In this document: in pieces, positions 32,517 through 41,073 of the stretch
Numbering within the stretch: position 1 is the stretch's first letter
Layout of the letters: each line of letters begins with the position of its first letter
Translations under genes and position numbers: made by a program
From: Gammaproteobacteria bacterium
Lineage (GTDB): Bacteria; Pseudomonadota; Gammaproteobacteria; Competibacterales; Competibacteraceae
Direction: 5' to 3'
NCBI GenBank assembly: GCA_024235135.1
Contig: JACKMZ010000006.1
Coordinates: 124,001 to 188,000, forward strand
Length of the DNA: 64,000 nt
The notes under the pieces: generated by a model
What the model saw: only the letters and a program-made list of their open reading frames with translations
The model's database searches: none
What the model was told of the DNA's origin: nothing

Positions 32517-34765
32517 GCTTGACCGGAACCCGGGGATGGCGACGGCGAGGGCGAGGGCGTGTTGGGCGAAGTCGAGCTTTGCTGCTCGCGGGCCTTTCGA
32601 GCTTCCTCGCATTTCTCGCAGAACGGCGCTCCACTGCGTGCGGCATTCGACAACGCCTGGGCCTGGGCGGCCGACAATTCGAATGAGCCAACCGCCTCGG
32701 AGTCCGTCGATTCTCCCTGCTTCTGCTCGGGATTGGCGCTGGCGCTGGTCACCTGACCGGCTTCGTCGTCCGCCGCTTCTTGCGCCTCGGTCGGGTCCTG
32801 GGGAGATTCCGGTGAACTCCCCGAGCCGGAACCCGGCGAACCGCCGCTGTTGATGTTGACCATCGCGCCATAGATGGTCACGCCGGTCATATCGATCTTG
32901 ATGAAGTTACTGCCGGCTTTGATCGTCAGTTCCATGCCGGCTTCGATCACGACCTTCTGGCCCGCCTTGAGATGGATTTCCCCCGATGTCGCCTGCAAAG
33001 CGTAGTTGGCGCCAGCCTTTTCCTGGATGTCCTGAGCCACGTCGATCGACAGCGTTCCAGTCACCTTCTGATTGTGATTACCCTGAACCGCCTGATGCTT
33101 GTCGCCGCTGACCTTTTCTTTCTGATCGGCGGTGACGATCAAGTGCTTATTCGCCTCGACCTTCTCAAACTGATCGTTCTTGACGATCAAATGCCGATCG
33201 TGACCAATCCACTCGAAGGCGTCGTTCTTGATGCGGGTATCCTGATTACGCTCGCCGTGGATAAAAATCTGTTCCTCGCCCTTTTTGTCCTCGAAACGCA
33301 GTTCGTTGAACCCACCCCCGCCTTTGCTGGAAAGGCTTTTCAGGGAAGACCGCGTCATATTGGCGGGTAATTCGTAAGGCGGCATATTGGTGCCGTTATA
33401 TACCCGCCCCGTGATGATCGGCCGGTCTGGATCACCCTCCTCGTGTTCGACGATGACTTCCTGGCCAATGCGGGGAATGAACATGGCTCCCCATTTCTTG
33501 CCGGCCCAATTCTGTGAGACGCGAATCCAGCACGAACTGTTCTCGTCGGCCTTGCCGTAACGATCCCAGTGGAACTGGCATTTGACGCGACCGTATTGAT
33601 CGGTATAGATTTCCTCCCCCTTGGGTCCCGACACAATGGCCGTTTGCGGTCCGCGGATCATCGGTTTGGGCGTCACGCGCGGGGAGCGGAAGGGCACCTT
33701 GGAATCCATGACGGTGAAGCTGCATTCGAAGGTGGTCCCCTCACCGTCTTGCCCGGTCACGTATTCATTGACATGCATGGCATGATGAGTCGACACGATC
33801 AAATACTTTCGATCTTGATCGCCTCTCGGATAGTTCTCCAAACTAAATAGCGCGCCACTCAGCAGGCCACGCGCACTGCCTTTGCCGGAGGCGGTTTCGT
33901 ATTGGGCGTGAGCCTCTTCCAGGCGCATCTTCGCATACTGATTCCCATCCTTGCTCTCGACATATTCGCCAGGATAATCGTACATCTCGAAACCGGACAG
34001 CGCATGGCTTTTGGGCTGACTCAACAGACACCGCAAGTTCTTGCCGGGCACCTCGAAGTCGAAATCATTCAAATAGATTTTTCCCGGTTGCACCTGCTGG
34101 CTGATCGACCAGTCGTAAATATAATCACGTTGTGGGGCCTGCTGGGCATCGGGGGGATAATACGGCACCTTGTCATAATTAGGCACGGTGTCGTGTGAGC
34201 CGATATCATCGGCCAATACCAACAAATGCTTTCCGTTATCATGCGTGAAATAATAATAAATACCCTCTTGTTGCATGAGGCGGCTGATAAAATCGAAATC
34301 CGTTTCCCGGTATTGCACACAATAATCCCATTCCCGATAAGCGCCTGAAAGACGCAGTTTGAAATCCGAGAAACCGTGATCGTTGAAGACTTGCTTGATA
34401 ATATCCGGCACTTTCTTCTTCTGAAAAATACGGCAATCGGCCGTGCGCGTCAGAAACCACAGCCAGGGCCGCATCGTGGCATGATAAAGCGCGTAACGAC
34501 CGGCAATTCCAGCATGCGAAAATTGCGTCACATAGCCATTGAAATAGCGGGTGCCGTATTCCAGCGGCAACTCCACGCGAACAGTGGCGTTGGTGCCGAG
34601 CATGCTGTTCAGCTGGATCTCGTTGTCCTCGCTTAACAATTCGAGGTGGAATTCGAATAGCTGCCCGAGCTGTTCCGTCGTTGTCATACGGCGAAACAGC
34701 AGCTTGTCTTCGCCAAGCGACGTATTAATCGCTATGTGCCGATGCTTTTGCGTTGTATTGGCCAT
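32513..34765 (-). CDS. vgrG: T6SS spike protein VgrG (TssI) with C-terminal extension
   Basis: A 750-residue VgrG forming the trimeric spike tip. The gp27-like N-terminal part includes GQLFEFHLELLSEDNEI and ETDFDFISRLMQQEGIYYYF; the gp5-like OB and stalk region includes YGRVKCQFHWDRYGK, SCWIRVSQNWAGKKWGAMFIPRIGQEVIVEHEEGDPDRPII and the DUF2345 region ending IKAGSNFIKIDMTGVTIYG. From about residue 650 a low-complexity acidic/Pro-Ser tail carries a short conserved-looking FCEKCEEARKARE, which could serve cargo docking. No PAAR gene is in the window. It heads a minus-strand series. Confidence 0.95.
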   Translation of the reverse strand: MANTTQKHRHIAINTSLGEDKLLFRRMTTTEQLGQLFEFHLELLSEDNEIQLNSMLGTNATVRVELPLEYGTRYFNGYVTQFSHAGIAGRYALYHATMRPWLWFLTRTADCRIFQKKKVPDIIKQVFNDHGFSDFKLRLSGAYREWDYCVQYRETDFDFISRLMQQEGIYYYFTHDNGKHLLVLADDIGSHDTVPNYDKVPYYPPDAQQAPQRDYIYDWSISQQVQPGKIYLNDFDFEVPGKNLRCLLSQPKSHALSGFEMYDYPGEYVESKDGNQYAKMRLEEAHAQYETASGKGSARGLLSGALFSLENYPRGDQDRKYLIVSTHHAMHVNEYVTGQDGEGTTFECSFTVMDSKVPFRSPRVTPKPMIRGPQTAIVSGPKGEEIYTDQYGRVKCQFHWDRYGKADENSSCWIRVSQNWAGKKWGAMFIPRIGQEVIVEHEEGDPDRPIITGRVYNGTNMPPYELPANMTRSSLKSLSSKGGGGFNELRFEDKKGEEQIFIHGERNQDTRIKNDAFEWIGHDRHLIVKNDQFEKVEANKHLIVTADQKEKVSGDKHQAVQGNHNQKVTGTLSIDVAQDIQEKAGANYALQATSGEIHLKAGQKVVIEAGMELTIKAGSNFIKIDMTGVTIYGAMVNINSGGSPGSGSGSSPESPQDPTEAQEAADDEAGQVTSASANPEQKQGESTDSEAVGSFELSAAQAQALSNAARSGAPFCEKCEEARKAREQQSSTSPNTPSPSPSPSPGSGQA

Positions 34766-35062
34766 CCCTTCAACTCTTGGATTTCGCTGAAGTAGTCATG
34801 ATGAGTGACACGTACCGGTAAGCCCGGAACACGTTCCTTTATCTTCGTAATTAGCTATTTTGGCATTCTTCGTGCCAATCGTTTACAAACGTGTTTTGCG
34901 GTCTAAGTTTACATCAAATACCGGCGTCAAGCGGTTATTGCTCGCCGTATCAGTCCCGTGAAACAGTTCAAAATGGTCCGGCTAGTTCATTTTGGCTCGG
35001 TCCACACTCCGCTCGCTGCGGATGGCTCATCACAAGCGATTAACCTCACAGGTGATAAGACG
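34766..35062. promoter_or_regulatory. Divergent promoter region between vgrG and the TssB-TssC fusion gene
   Basis: 297 bases of lower G+C than the surroundings, between divergent T6SS genes. An inverted repeat TTGGCA / TGCCAA with 7-base spacer lies at 34860-34878, and a GGAAC / GTTCC dyad with 2-base centre at 34826-34837. Either could be operator or leader elements. I cannot place a convincing -35/-10 pair. Both flanking genes are T6SS-related, so shared control is plausible. Confidence 0.4.
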
Positions 35063-36574
35063 ATGCCCGGTAAATTGGAATTTGAATTCGGCTTCGGCCG
35101 CCCCCAAGAACCCACCCGGCGACGCTCTGAATCGGCGTTGCGCATTCTGATCATGGGCGATTTCAGTGGACGCGCCAGGCAAGTATCCCCGACCCCTGCC
35201 GCCCCGCTGGGTGAACGACGCCCCATTGCCATCGACATCGATAATTTCGATACCGTCCTGGCTCGATTCGCACCGTGTGCGCAACTCCCACTGGGCGACG
35301 TGGAGGGCGCGACGACGACGATAGCATTCCGGCAGTTGGACGATTTTCATCCGGATGCCCTATACGGCCGGGCGGAACTCTTGCAAGGCCTGCGTAACAC
35401 CCGCGCGCGTCTGGCCAATCCGGCGACCTGCGCCGAGGCGGCGGCCGAATTGTTGCCGTCCACGCCGGCCCCGGCTGAGGCCAAGCCCGCATCCACCCAA
35501 GCGGAAAGCGAAGGCCAGATGCTGGATCGGCTGCTCGGCAAACCGATGACCGCGACCACCCCCAGCACGCCCGCCACTCATCCCGGTATCGAGCAGTTCA
35601 TCAAACGCGTCATCCAACCTCACATCGTTGCGGACGCCAATACCCGCCTGCCGGAATTGTTAGCGGGGGTTGACGCCGCCATTGGCGAACAAATGCGCGG
35701 GCTGCTGCACCAACCGGCTTTTCAGGCCCTGGAAGCCACCTGGCGTGGCGTGAACAATCTGGTGACGGGGCTGGAAACGGACGAACTCACCGTGCACCTG
35801 CTCGACGTCACCCAACAGGAACTGGTGGCCGATGTACGCGCCGCGGCTGCGGATCTGCGGCAGTCGGGGTTATATCGCGTCTTGGTCGAGTCGGCCCGGA
35901 CGCCGGGAGGCGAACCCTGGTCATTGCTGGTCGGCGATTATTATTTCGGCGCCACGGCGGAAGACATCGCCTTGCTGGCCGCCTTGGGCGCATTGGGTGC
36001 TCAAGCGGGCGGACCGTTCCTGGCAGGGGCCAGAATCGAGCTACTGGGTTGCGAAACGACGGCGGATCTGACCGATCCCAGTCGGTGGCATTCCCTCACC
36101 GGTGAATCGGCGCAGCATTGGCAGAGGTTACGAACCCATGAGTTGTCGCGTTGGCTGGGCTTGGCGTTGCCCCGGATGTTACTGCGCCTGCCCTACGCCG
36201 AGCGTAGCGATCCCATCGAATCCTTCGACTTCGAGGAACTGCCCTCTAGCGAACAGCACGATGCGTATCTCTGGGGCAATCCGGCTTTTGCTTGCGCGCA
36301 ACTGCTGGGCATGGCGTTCATGGAAAACGGATGGGAAATGCAACCCGGCGATTGCCTGGATATCGAAGACCTGCCGGCCTACACCTTCTCCGCCGCTGGG
36401 GAACGCTGCATGCAACCTTGCGCGGAGGTGCTTTTGGGAGAACGAGCCACGCAGGCTATCCTGCAGCGTGGGATCATGCCGTTGCTCAGTTATCGCAATC
36501 GCAATGCCGCGCGCCTGGCGCGTTTCCAATCCCTGGCTGAACCGGCCGCCGATCTCGCCGGTCCCTGGCGATAG
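35063..36574 (+). CDS. TssB-TssC fusion, orphan T6SS sheath-like protein
   Basis: A 503-residue protein with an ImpB/TssB-like N-terminus (ALRILIMGDFSGRARQ, AIDIDNFDTVLARFAP, AFRQLDDFHPDALYGRAELLQGLRNTRARL; residues about 25-115), a Pro/Ala linker (about 125-165) and a TssC-like region (LLHQPAFQALEATWRGVNNLV, LDVTQQELVADVR, TPGGEPWSLLVGDYYFG; about 165-490). The N-terminal TssC segment seen at the tssABC locus is absent from it. The start at 35063 has AGGTGA upstream; a longer frame reaches 34958. It is divergent from vgrG and 33 kb from tssABC. Function unknown; a modified sheath or baseplate-associated factor is inference. Confidence 0.82.
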   Translation: MPGKLEFEFGFGRPQEPTRRRSESALRILIMGDFSGRARQVSPTPAAPLGERRPIAIDIDNFDTVLARFAPCAQLPLGDVEGATTTIAFRQLDDFHPDALYGRAELLQGLRNTRARLANPATCAEAAAELLPSTPAPAEAKPASTQAESEGQMLDRLLGKPMTATTPSTPATHPGIEQFIKRVIQPHIVADANTRLPELLAGVDAAIGEQMRGLLHQPAFQALEATWRGVNNLVTGLETDELTVHLLDVTQQELVADVRAAAADLRQSGLYRVLVESARTPGGEPWSLLVGDYYFGATAEDIALLAALGALGAQAGGPFLAGARIELLGCETTADLTDPSRWHSLTGESAQHWQRLRTHELSRWLGLALPRMLLRLPYAERSDPIESFDFEELPSSEQHDAYLWGNPAFACAQLLGMAFMENGWEMQPGDCLDIEDLPAYTFSAAGERCMQPCAEVLLGERATQAILQRGIMPLLSYRNRNAARLARFQSLAEPAADLAGPWR

Positions 36575-36604
36575 CAACCCCGTTACGCCGGCCCACATCG
36601 AGCT

Positions 36605-36625
36605 GCCCGGGACTTTCTCCCGGGC
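36605..36625 (+). terminator. Stem-loop between convergent genes, probable terminator
   Basis: A perfect 8-bp stem GCCCGGGA / TCCCGGGC with a 5-base loop, followed by GCTAGCCTTTTAG. It lies 31 bases after the TssB-TssC fusion stop and before the convergent MaoC stop. The T-run is short, but stem strength and position support intrinsic termination of the plus-strand gene. Confidence 0.5.
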
Positions 36626-36634
36626 GCTAGCCTT

Positions 36635-37066
36635 TTAGGGGCGCGAGTCCACCATCAAGGTCGCTTCGCCTTCCAGTACTGTCTTACCTTTGACCGTGCA
36701 AACGGTGTCCAGCGTCACCCGACGTTTCTCCACGTTCACATCGGTGACGGTGGCGGTCGCGGTTACGGTATCGCCACTGCGCACCGGGGCCTTGAATTTC
36801 AATTTTTGGCTGACGTAGATACAGCCCGGACCCGGCAACCGCGTACCGAGCACCGTGGAAACGAAGGCGGCGGAAAGCATGCCGTGCGCGATGCGTCCCT
36901 TGAACGGGGTCTCGGCAGCGAACTCCTCGTTGATATGCACCGGGTTGTCGTCTCCGGAAATGCCGGCGAACAGCATAATATCCGCGTCGGTCACGGTCTT
37001 GGCGTAGGACGCGCTCATGCCGACCGAAATATCCTGAATATAGTAACCATGCAGATCTTGACTCAT
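36635..37066 (-). CDS. MaoC-like (R)-specific enoyl-CoA hydratase
   Basis: A 143-residue hot-dog fold protein. The hydratase motif is DADIMLFAGISGDDNPVHINEEFA, with catalytic Asp and His, followed by FKGRIAHGMLSAAFVSTVLGTRLPGPG. The size and motif match PhaJ-type (R)-enoyl-CoA hydratases, which link fatty-acid oxidation intermediates to polyhydroxyalkanoate. No pha genes are in the window. The ATG at 37066 gives MSQDLHGYYIQDISVGM; the frame extends upstream without family support. Confidence 0.87.
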   Translation of the reverse strand: MSQDLHGYYIQDISVGMSASYAKTVTDADIMLFAGISGDDNPVHINEEFAAETPFKGRIAHGMLSAAFVSTVLGTRLPGPGCIYVSQKLKFKAPVRSGDTVTATATVTDVNVEKRRVTLDTVCTVKGKTVLEGEATLMVDSRP

Positions 37067-37331
37067 TGCACACCTCACAGCGTTTGGTTCTTTTACTCGA
37101 AGCACATTAGCATAGCGTATATGTGACCGACGTACCCGACGGGATACCCTCAAGCTTCCCCGTCGCCACCTCGCGAGGCGAAACCGTCGCGGGACATCGG
37201 GTATCGTCGAAATCCCGGCTCAATCCACGGCGCCGCCAACTATAATTTTTCAATGGTCAACCTTATCGTTGTGCAACGTACACTCGCCGTGCAGGATTGG
37301 TGCTGACCTAAACGGCATTGAGATTCCGATC

Positions 37332-38210
37332 ATGCGTGACAGTACTACCCCCTATCGACCCGAAATGACACAGGCGGGTCTGTATCCCACCCATGCCGTT
37401 ACGGCCATGGACGAATACGCCGTATTGCGACCGGTCGAGATCGCCGGGGAACGCCCCTTGACCCTTTATCTGGACAAACGGGAAATCGTCACTTTGATGA
37501 CGTTAGGGAGCCACCCGGAAGCACTGGCGATCGGCTATTTGCGCAACCAGGATTTCATCCGGGACATACGCCAAATCAAATCCGTGCAGGTGGACTGGGA
37601 CAGCGAAGCCGTGGCGGTGACCACCCATGACGGTCGGGCCGGTGAGTCGTCGCGTTTGGACAAGCGCACCGTCACCACGGGTTGCGGACAAGGCACCCTG
37701 TTCGGGGAAATCATGGACAAACTCGACACGGTGAAACTGCCGTGCCTGACCTTCAAGCAATCGCTGATCTACAAGCTTCTTGAGAATATCAGCGCCTACA
37801 ACGAAATTTACAAAAAAGCCGGGGCCGTGCATGGCTGCGCGCTGTGTCGGGCTACCGAGATCCTGTATTTCGTGGAGGACGTGGGACGACACAACGCGGT
37901 GGACGCCATTGCCGGGCAGATGTGGTTGGACGGCATTGCCGGTGAGGATAAGATTTTCTACACCACAGGCCGGCTGACCTCCGAGATGGTCATCAAGGTC
38001 GCCCAAATGGGTATTCCCCTGTTGTTGTCCCGTTCCGGTATCACCCGCATGGGCCTGGAAATGGGTCAGAAGGTCGGCGTGACGCTGATTGGACGCGCCA
38101 AGGGCAAGCACTTCCTGGTCTTCAATGGCATCGAACAACTCGAAATGGACGCCATGCCGCCCACCAAGCCGCTGTTCAAAACCGGGCGGACATCCGCATC
38201 GGAGGACTAG
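37332..38210 (+). CDS. fdhD: Formate dehydrogenase accessory sulfurtransferase FdhD
   Basis: A 292-residue FdhD, which passes sulfur from IscS to the molybdenum cofactor of formate dehydrogenase. Conserved parts are RPLTLYLDKREIVTLMTLGSHPEALAIGYL, TVTTGCGQGTLFG, the Cys pair AVHGCALCRATEIL, EDVGRHNAVDAIAG and TTGRLTSEMVIKVAQMGIP. The start is uncertain: ATG at 37332 gives a normal N-terminus, while a TTG at 37269 is possible. No formate dehydrogenase genes are visible here. It is followed 7 bases later by yjbQ. Confidence 0.92.
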   Translation: MRDSTTPYRPEMTQAGLYPTHAVTAMDEYAVLRPVEIAGERPLTLYLDKREIVTLMTLGSHPEALAIGYLRNQDFIRDIRQIKSVQVDWDSEAVAVTTHDGRAGESSRLDKRTVTTGCGQGTLFGEIMDKLDTVKLPCLTFKQSLIYKLLENISAYNEIYKKAGAVHGCALCRATEILYFVEDVGRHNAVDAIAGQMWLDGIAGEDKIFYTTGRLTSEMVIKVAQMGIPLLLSRSGITRMGLEMGQKVGVTLIGRAKGKHFLVFNGIEQLEMDAMPPTKPLFKTGRTSASED

Positions 38211-38217
38211 CCATCTC

Positions 38218-38625
38218 ATGCGGGACATCATCCGTATCGCGAGTCGCCGGCGGGAGGAATTGATCGATATCACCCAGGCCGTGACCGCCGTAGTCCGAGC
38301 CAGCGGCATACGCGACGGGCTGGTGTCCGTATACGCGCAAGGCGCCACCGCCGCCATCATGATCCAGGAGAATTGGGACGACAGCGTGCAAACCGATGTG
38401 ATTCATTTGTTGCAAAAGGTGATTCCACGCGGTGTATGGCTGCACGATCAGCAGGACGGCAATGGCGATGCCCACCTAAAAGCCGGCCTGGTCGGCCCTT
38501 CGGAGACTATCCCGCTTATCGAGGGACGACTGGGATTGTCCCGCTGGCAGAATGTCTTTCTCTGCGAATTCGATGGCCCCCGCGAAGAGCGTTGCATCGT
38601 CTGCACCGTCATCGCCGATTCTTGA
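38218..38625 (+). CDS. yjbQ: YjbQ family (UPF0047) protein
   Basis: A 135-residue YjbQ/UPF0047 protein. The conserved active-site-like pattern GNGDAHLKAGLVGPSETIPLIEGRLGLSRWQNVFLCEFDGPREERCIVCTVI is seen in order, along with GLVSVYAQGATAAIMIQEN. Members can replace thiamine phosphate synthase in overexpression tests, but the true role is unsettled. It is 7 bases downstream of fdhD, so the two are likely co-transcribed. Confidence 0.88.
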   Translation: MRDIIRIASRRREELIDITQAVTAVVRASGIRDGLVSVYAQGATAAIMIQENWDDSVQTDVIHLLQKVIPRGVWLHDQQDGNGDAHLKAGLVGPSETIPLIEGRLGLSRWQNVFLCEFDGPREERCIVCTVIADS

Positions 38626-38861
38626 AAATCCGCTTTTCTTGCCCCTGCCTCGCGCAACGAATTGGGACATCCGCTTACCGGTTCCTCCAATAGGCGATGT
38701 CGTGGCGAACCGGATCACAGCGGTCGTCGCAGTGCTGGACGAGGGTCGCTCCGGCTACCCTGGTTGAAGCGACGACAGGCGACTATCGCGGCTGATCCGG
38801 CGTGGCTATCCAAGGCCCCGAATCTGGGCCGTTGAACAACGAAAAGGACGAAGACTTGCCA

Positions 38862-40214
38862 ATGACGCCTATCCACTTTCAGCAGCTTTCCAACTTCATC
38901 TGGTCCGTGGCCGACCTGCTGCGTGGACCCTACCGGCCGCCGCAGTACGAACGGGTCATGCTGCCGCTGACGGTGCTGCGCCGCTTCGACGCCGTGCTGG
39001 CGCCGACCAAGGACGCTGTGCTTAAACACCACGAGACATTGAAGGATAAAGACCCGCAATTATCAGGTGGTTTCGCAATTCGCCGAAATTGACCTACATC
39101 CCAGTCGGGTCGACAACATCACCATGGGGCTGGTATTCGAGGATCTGATCCGGCGCTTCAACGAGGCGGCCAACGAAACGGCCGGCGATCACTTCACGCC
39201 CCGCGAGGTTATCCGGCTGATGGTCAATCTGCTGCTGGAGCCGGATACCCAGGTGCTTACCCAGGAAGGCATCATTGTCACCATCTGCGATCCGGCTTGC
39301 GGTACGGGGGGCATGTTGGCCGAAAGCCAGAACTGGATTCGCGCCCACAACGAACACGCCACGGTCAAGGTGTTCGGCCAGGATTACAACCCGCGTTCCT
39401 ACGCCGTCGCGGCGTCCGACCTGCTGATCAAGGGGCGCCGCGACAGCCGTATCGAATACGGCAACACGCTGACCGACGATCGGTTTCCCGATATGCACTT
39501 CGACTACCTGTTGGCCAATCCACCCTTCGGCGTGGATTGGAAAGGGGAAAAGAGGGAAATCGACCGCTGGCCCCGTTTTCGGGGTTACGGCGGCAAACTA
39601 CCCCGAGTCAATGACGGCGCGCTGCTTTTCCTGATTCACATGGGGGAAAAGGTAGCCGCGACAAACCGGGCTCGCGCCTGGCCATCGTCTTCAATGGTTC
39701 GCCGCTTTTTACTGGTGGCGCGGGCAGCGGCGAAAGCGAAATCCGCCGCTGGATCATCGAACACGACTGGCTGGAAGCCATCGTCGCCCTGCCGGAGCAG
39801 ATGTTTTACAACACCGGCATCGGCACCTTTATCTGGGTGCTGAGTAACCGCAAGGAGGCCCACCGCAAGGGCACGATTCAGTTGATCGACGCCCGCGAAA
39901 GTTGGACGCCGATAAAACGCAGTCTCGGCAACAAGCGTCGCTGGTTGGATCAATCGGCCATCGACGGAATCACCCGAGAACACGGCGCATTGGCCGAATC
40001 CAAAACCAGCAAGCTGTTCGACAATGCCGACTTCGGTTATCGCCGCGTCACCATCCTGCGTCCGCTGCGGCTCCGATTCCAGATTACCTGGGAAGCCAAG
40101 GAACGCTACCTCGACGCTTTCCCCAACCTGTTGGACGCCGTGCTGGCGATCGGGGAAACGCTGGGCGGCGATCCGCATTACAACTGGAATCGTGTGTGGG
40201 ATGAGGCACGTTGA
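38862..40214 (+). pseudogene. hsdM: Type I restriction-modification methyltransferase HsdM, degraded
   Basis: Three reading-frame pieces. 38862-39060 encodes the HsdM N-terminus (MTPIHFQQLSNFIWSVADLLRG). At about 39057 it jumps frame and lacks roughly 90-100 residues before NYQVVSQFAEIDLHPSRVDN. The SAM motif DPACGTGGM and catalytic NPPF (LLANPPFGVDWKGEK) remain intact. At about 39650 a small indel shifts the frame to SRLAIVFNGSPLFTGGAGSGESEIRR, running to VWDEAR at 40214, where the C-terminal tail is cut by the junction with hsdS. As drawn it cannot give a full methyltransferase. All lesions should be checked against reads, since indels could be assembly errors. Confidence 0.85.
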
Positions 40215-41073
40215 AGTTATTGAAAATATTCCAATACCTGTGCCTCCTGCTGCGGAACAGAAAGTCATAGCCGACTACCTCGACCGAGAAACCGCGCGCG
40301 TCGACGCGCTGGTGGCAGAAAAGGAAAAGATGCTGGCCCTGCTGGAAGAAAAGCGCGCCGCTCTCATCAGCCGCGCCGTCACCCGAGGTCTCGACCCCAA
40401 CGTTCCCACCAAGCCGTCCGGCCTTGACTGGTTGGGGGATATTCCGGCGCATTGGGAGATTTGGCGTCTTAAATACCTAGCAGATGTTCGCGGTGGGCTG
40501 ACACTGGGCAAGAAGTATTCAAGAAATGACCTTGTTGAAATGGCATATCTAAGGGTTGCCAATGTGCAGGACGGCTACCTGAAGCTAGGTGATATGCAGA
40601 CAGTCGAAGTTACTCCGGAAGAAGCTGAAAACTACCTGCTTCAGTATGGCGATGTTCTAATGAACGAAGGCGGCGATATCGATAAATTAGGTCGTGGTTG
40701 TGTTTGGCGAGAAGAGGTAAATCCGTGCCTTCACCAGAACCATGTTTTTTCAGTTCGGTTACACCATGTCGATCCCGAGTGGATTGCATTTTGGAGTTCC
40801 ACACTCCAGGCCAAGCGATACTTCGCACAGCGTGCAAAAAGATCGACCAATCTGGCATCTATCTCAGGCACGAACATTAAAGAGCTGCCGGTTCCTATGC
40901 CTCCCGAAAATGGACGGACCCGCATAAAGAATTACATTGGAGACTTCACGAAGAAGATCGCGTCAGTTCAATTTGAAACGCAGCACTCCATTGATTTGCT
41001 CAAAGAACGCCGTACCGCCTTAATCACCGCCGCCGTGACCGGCCAGATTCCCATTGATGAGATGCGCGAATGA
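40201..41073 (+). pseudogene. hsdS: Type I specificity subunit HsdS, 5' half missing
   Basis: A 290-residue frame starting near the end of target-recognition domain 1 (VIENIPIPVPPAAEQKVIADYLDRETARVDALV), then the central coiled coil (KMLALLEEKRAALISRAVTRGL), a complete TRD2 (DIPAHWEIWRLKYLADVRGGLTLG to GTNIKELPVPMPP) and the distal coiled coil (LLKERRTALITAAVTGQIP). A normal HsdS has about 400 or more residues with two TRDs. An ATG at 40201 could start translation, so a one-TRD half-subunit might be made; such halves can dimerise in some systems. It overlaps the ImmA gene (ATGA). Confidence 0.8.
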
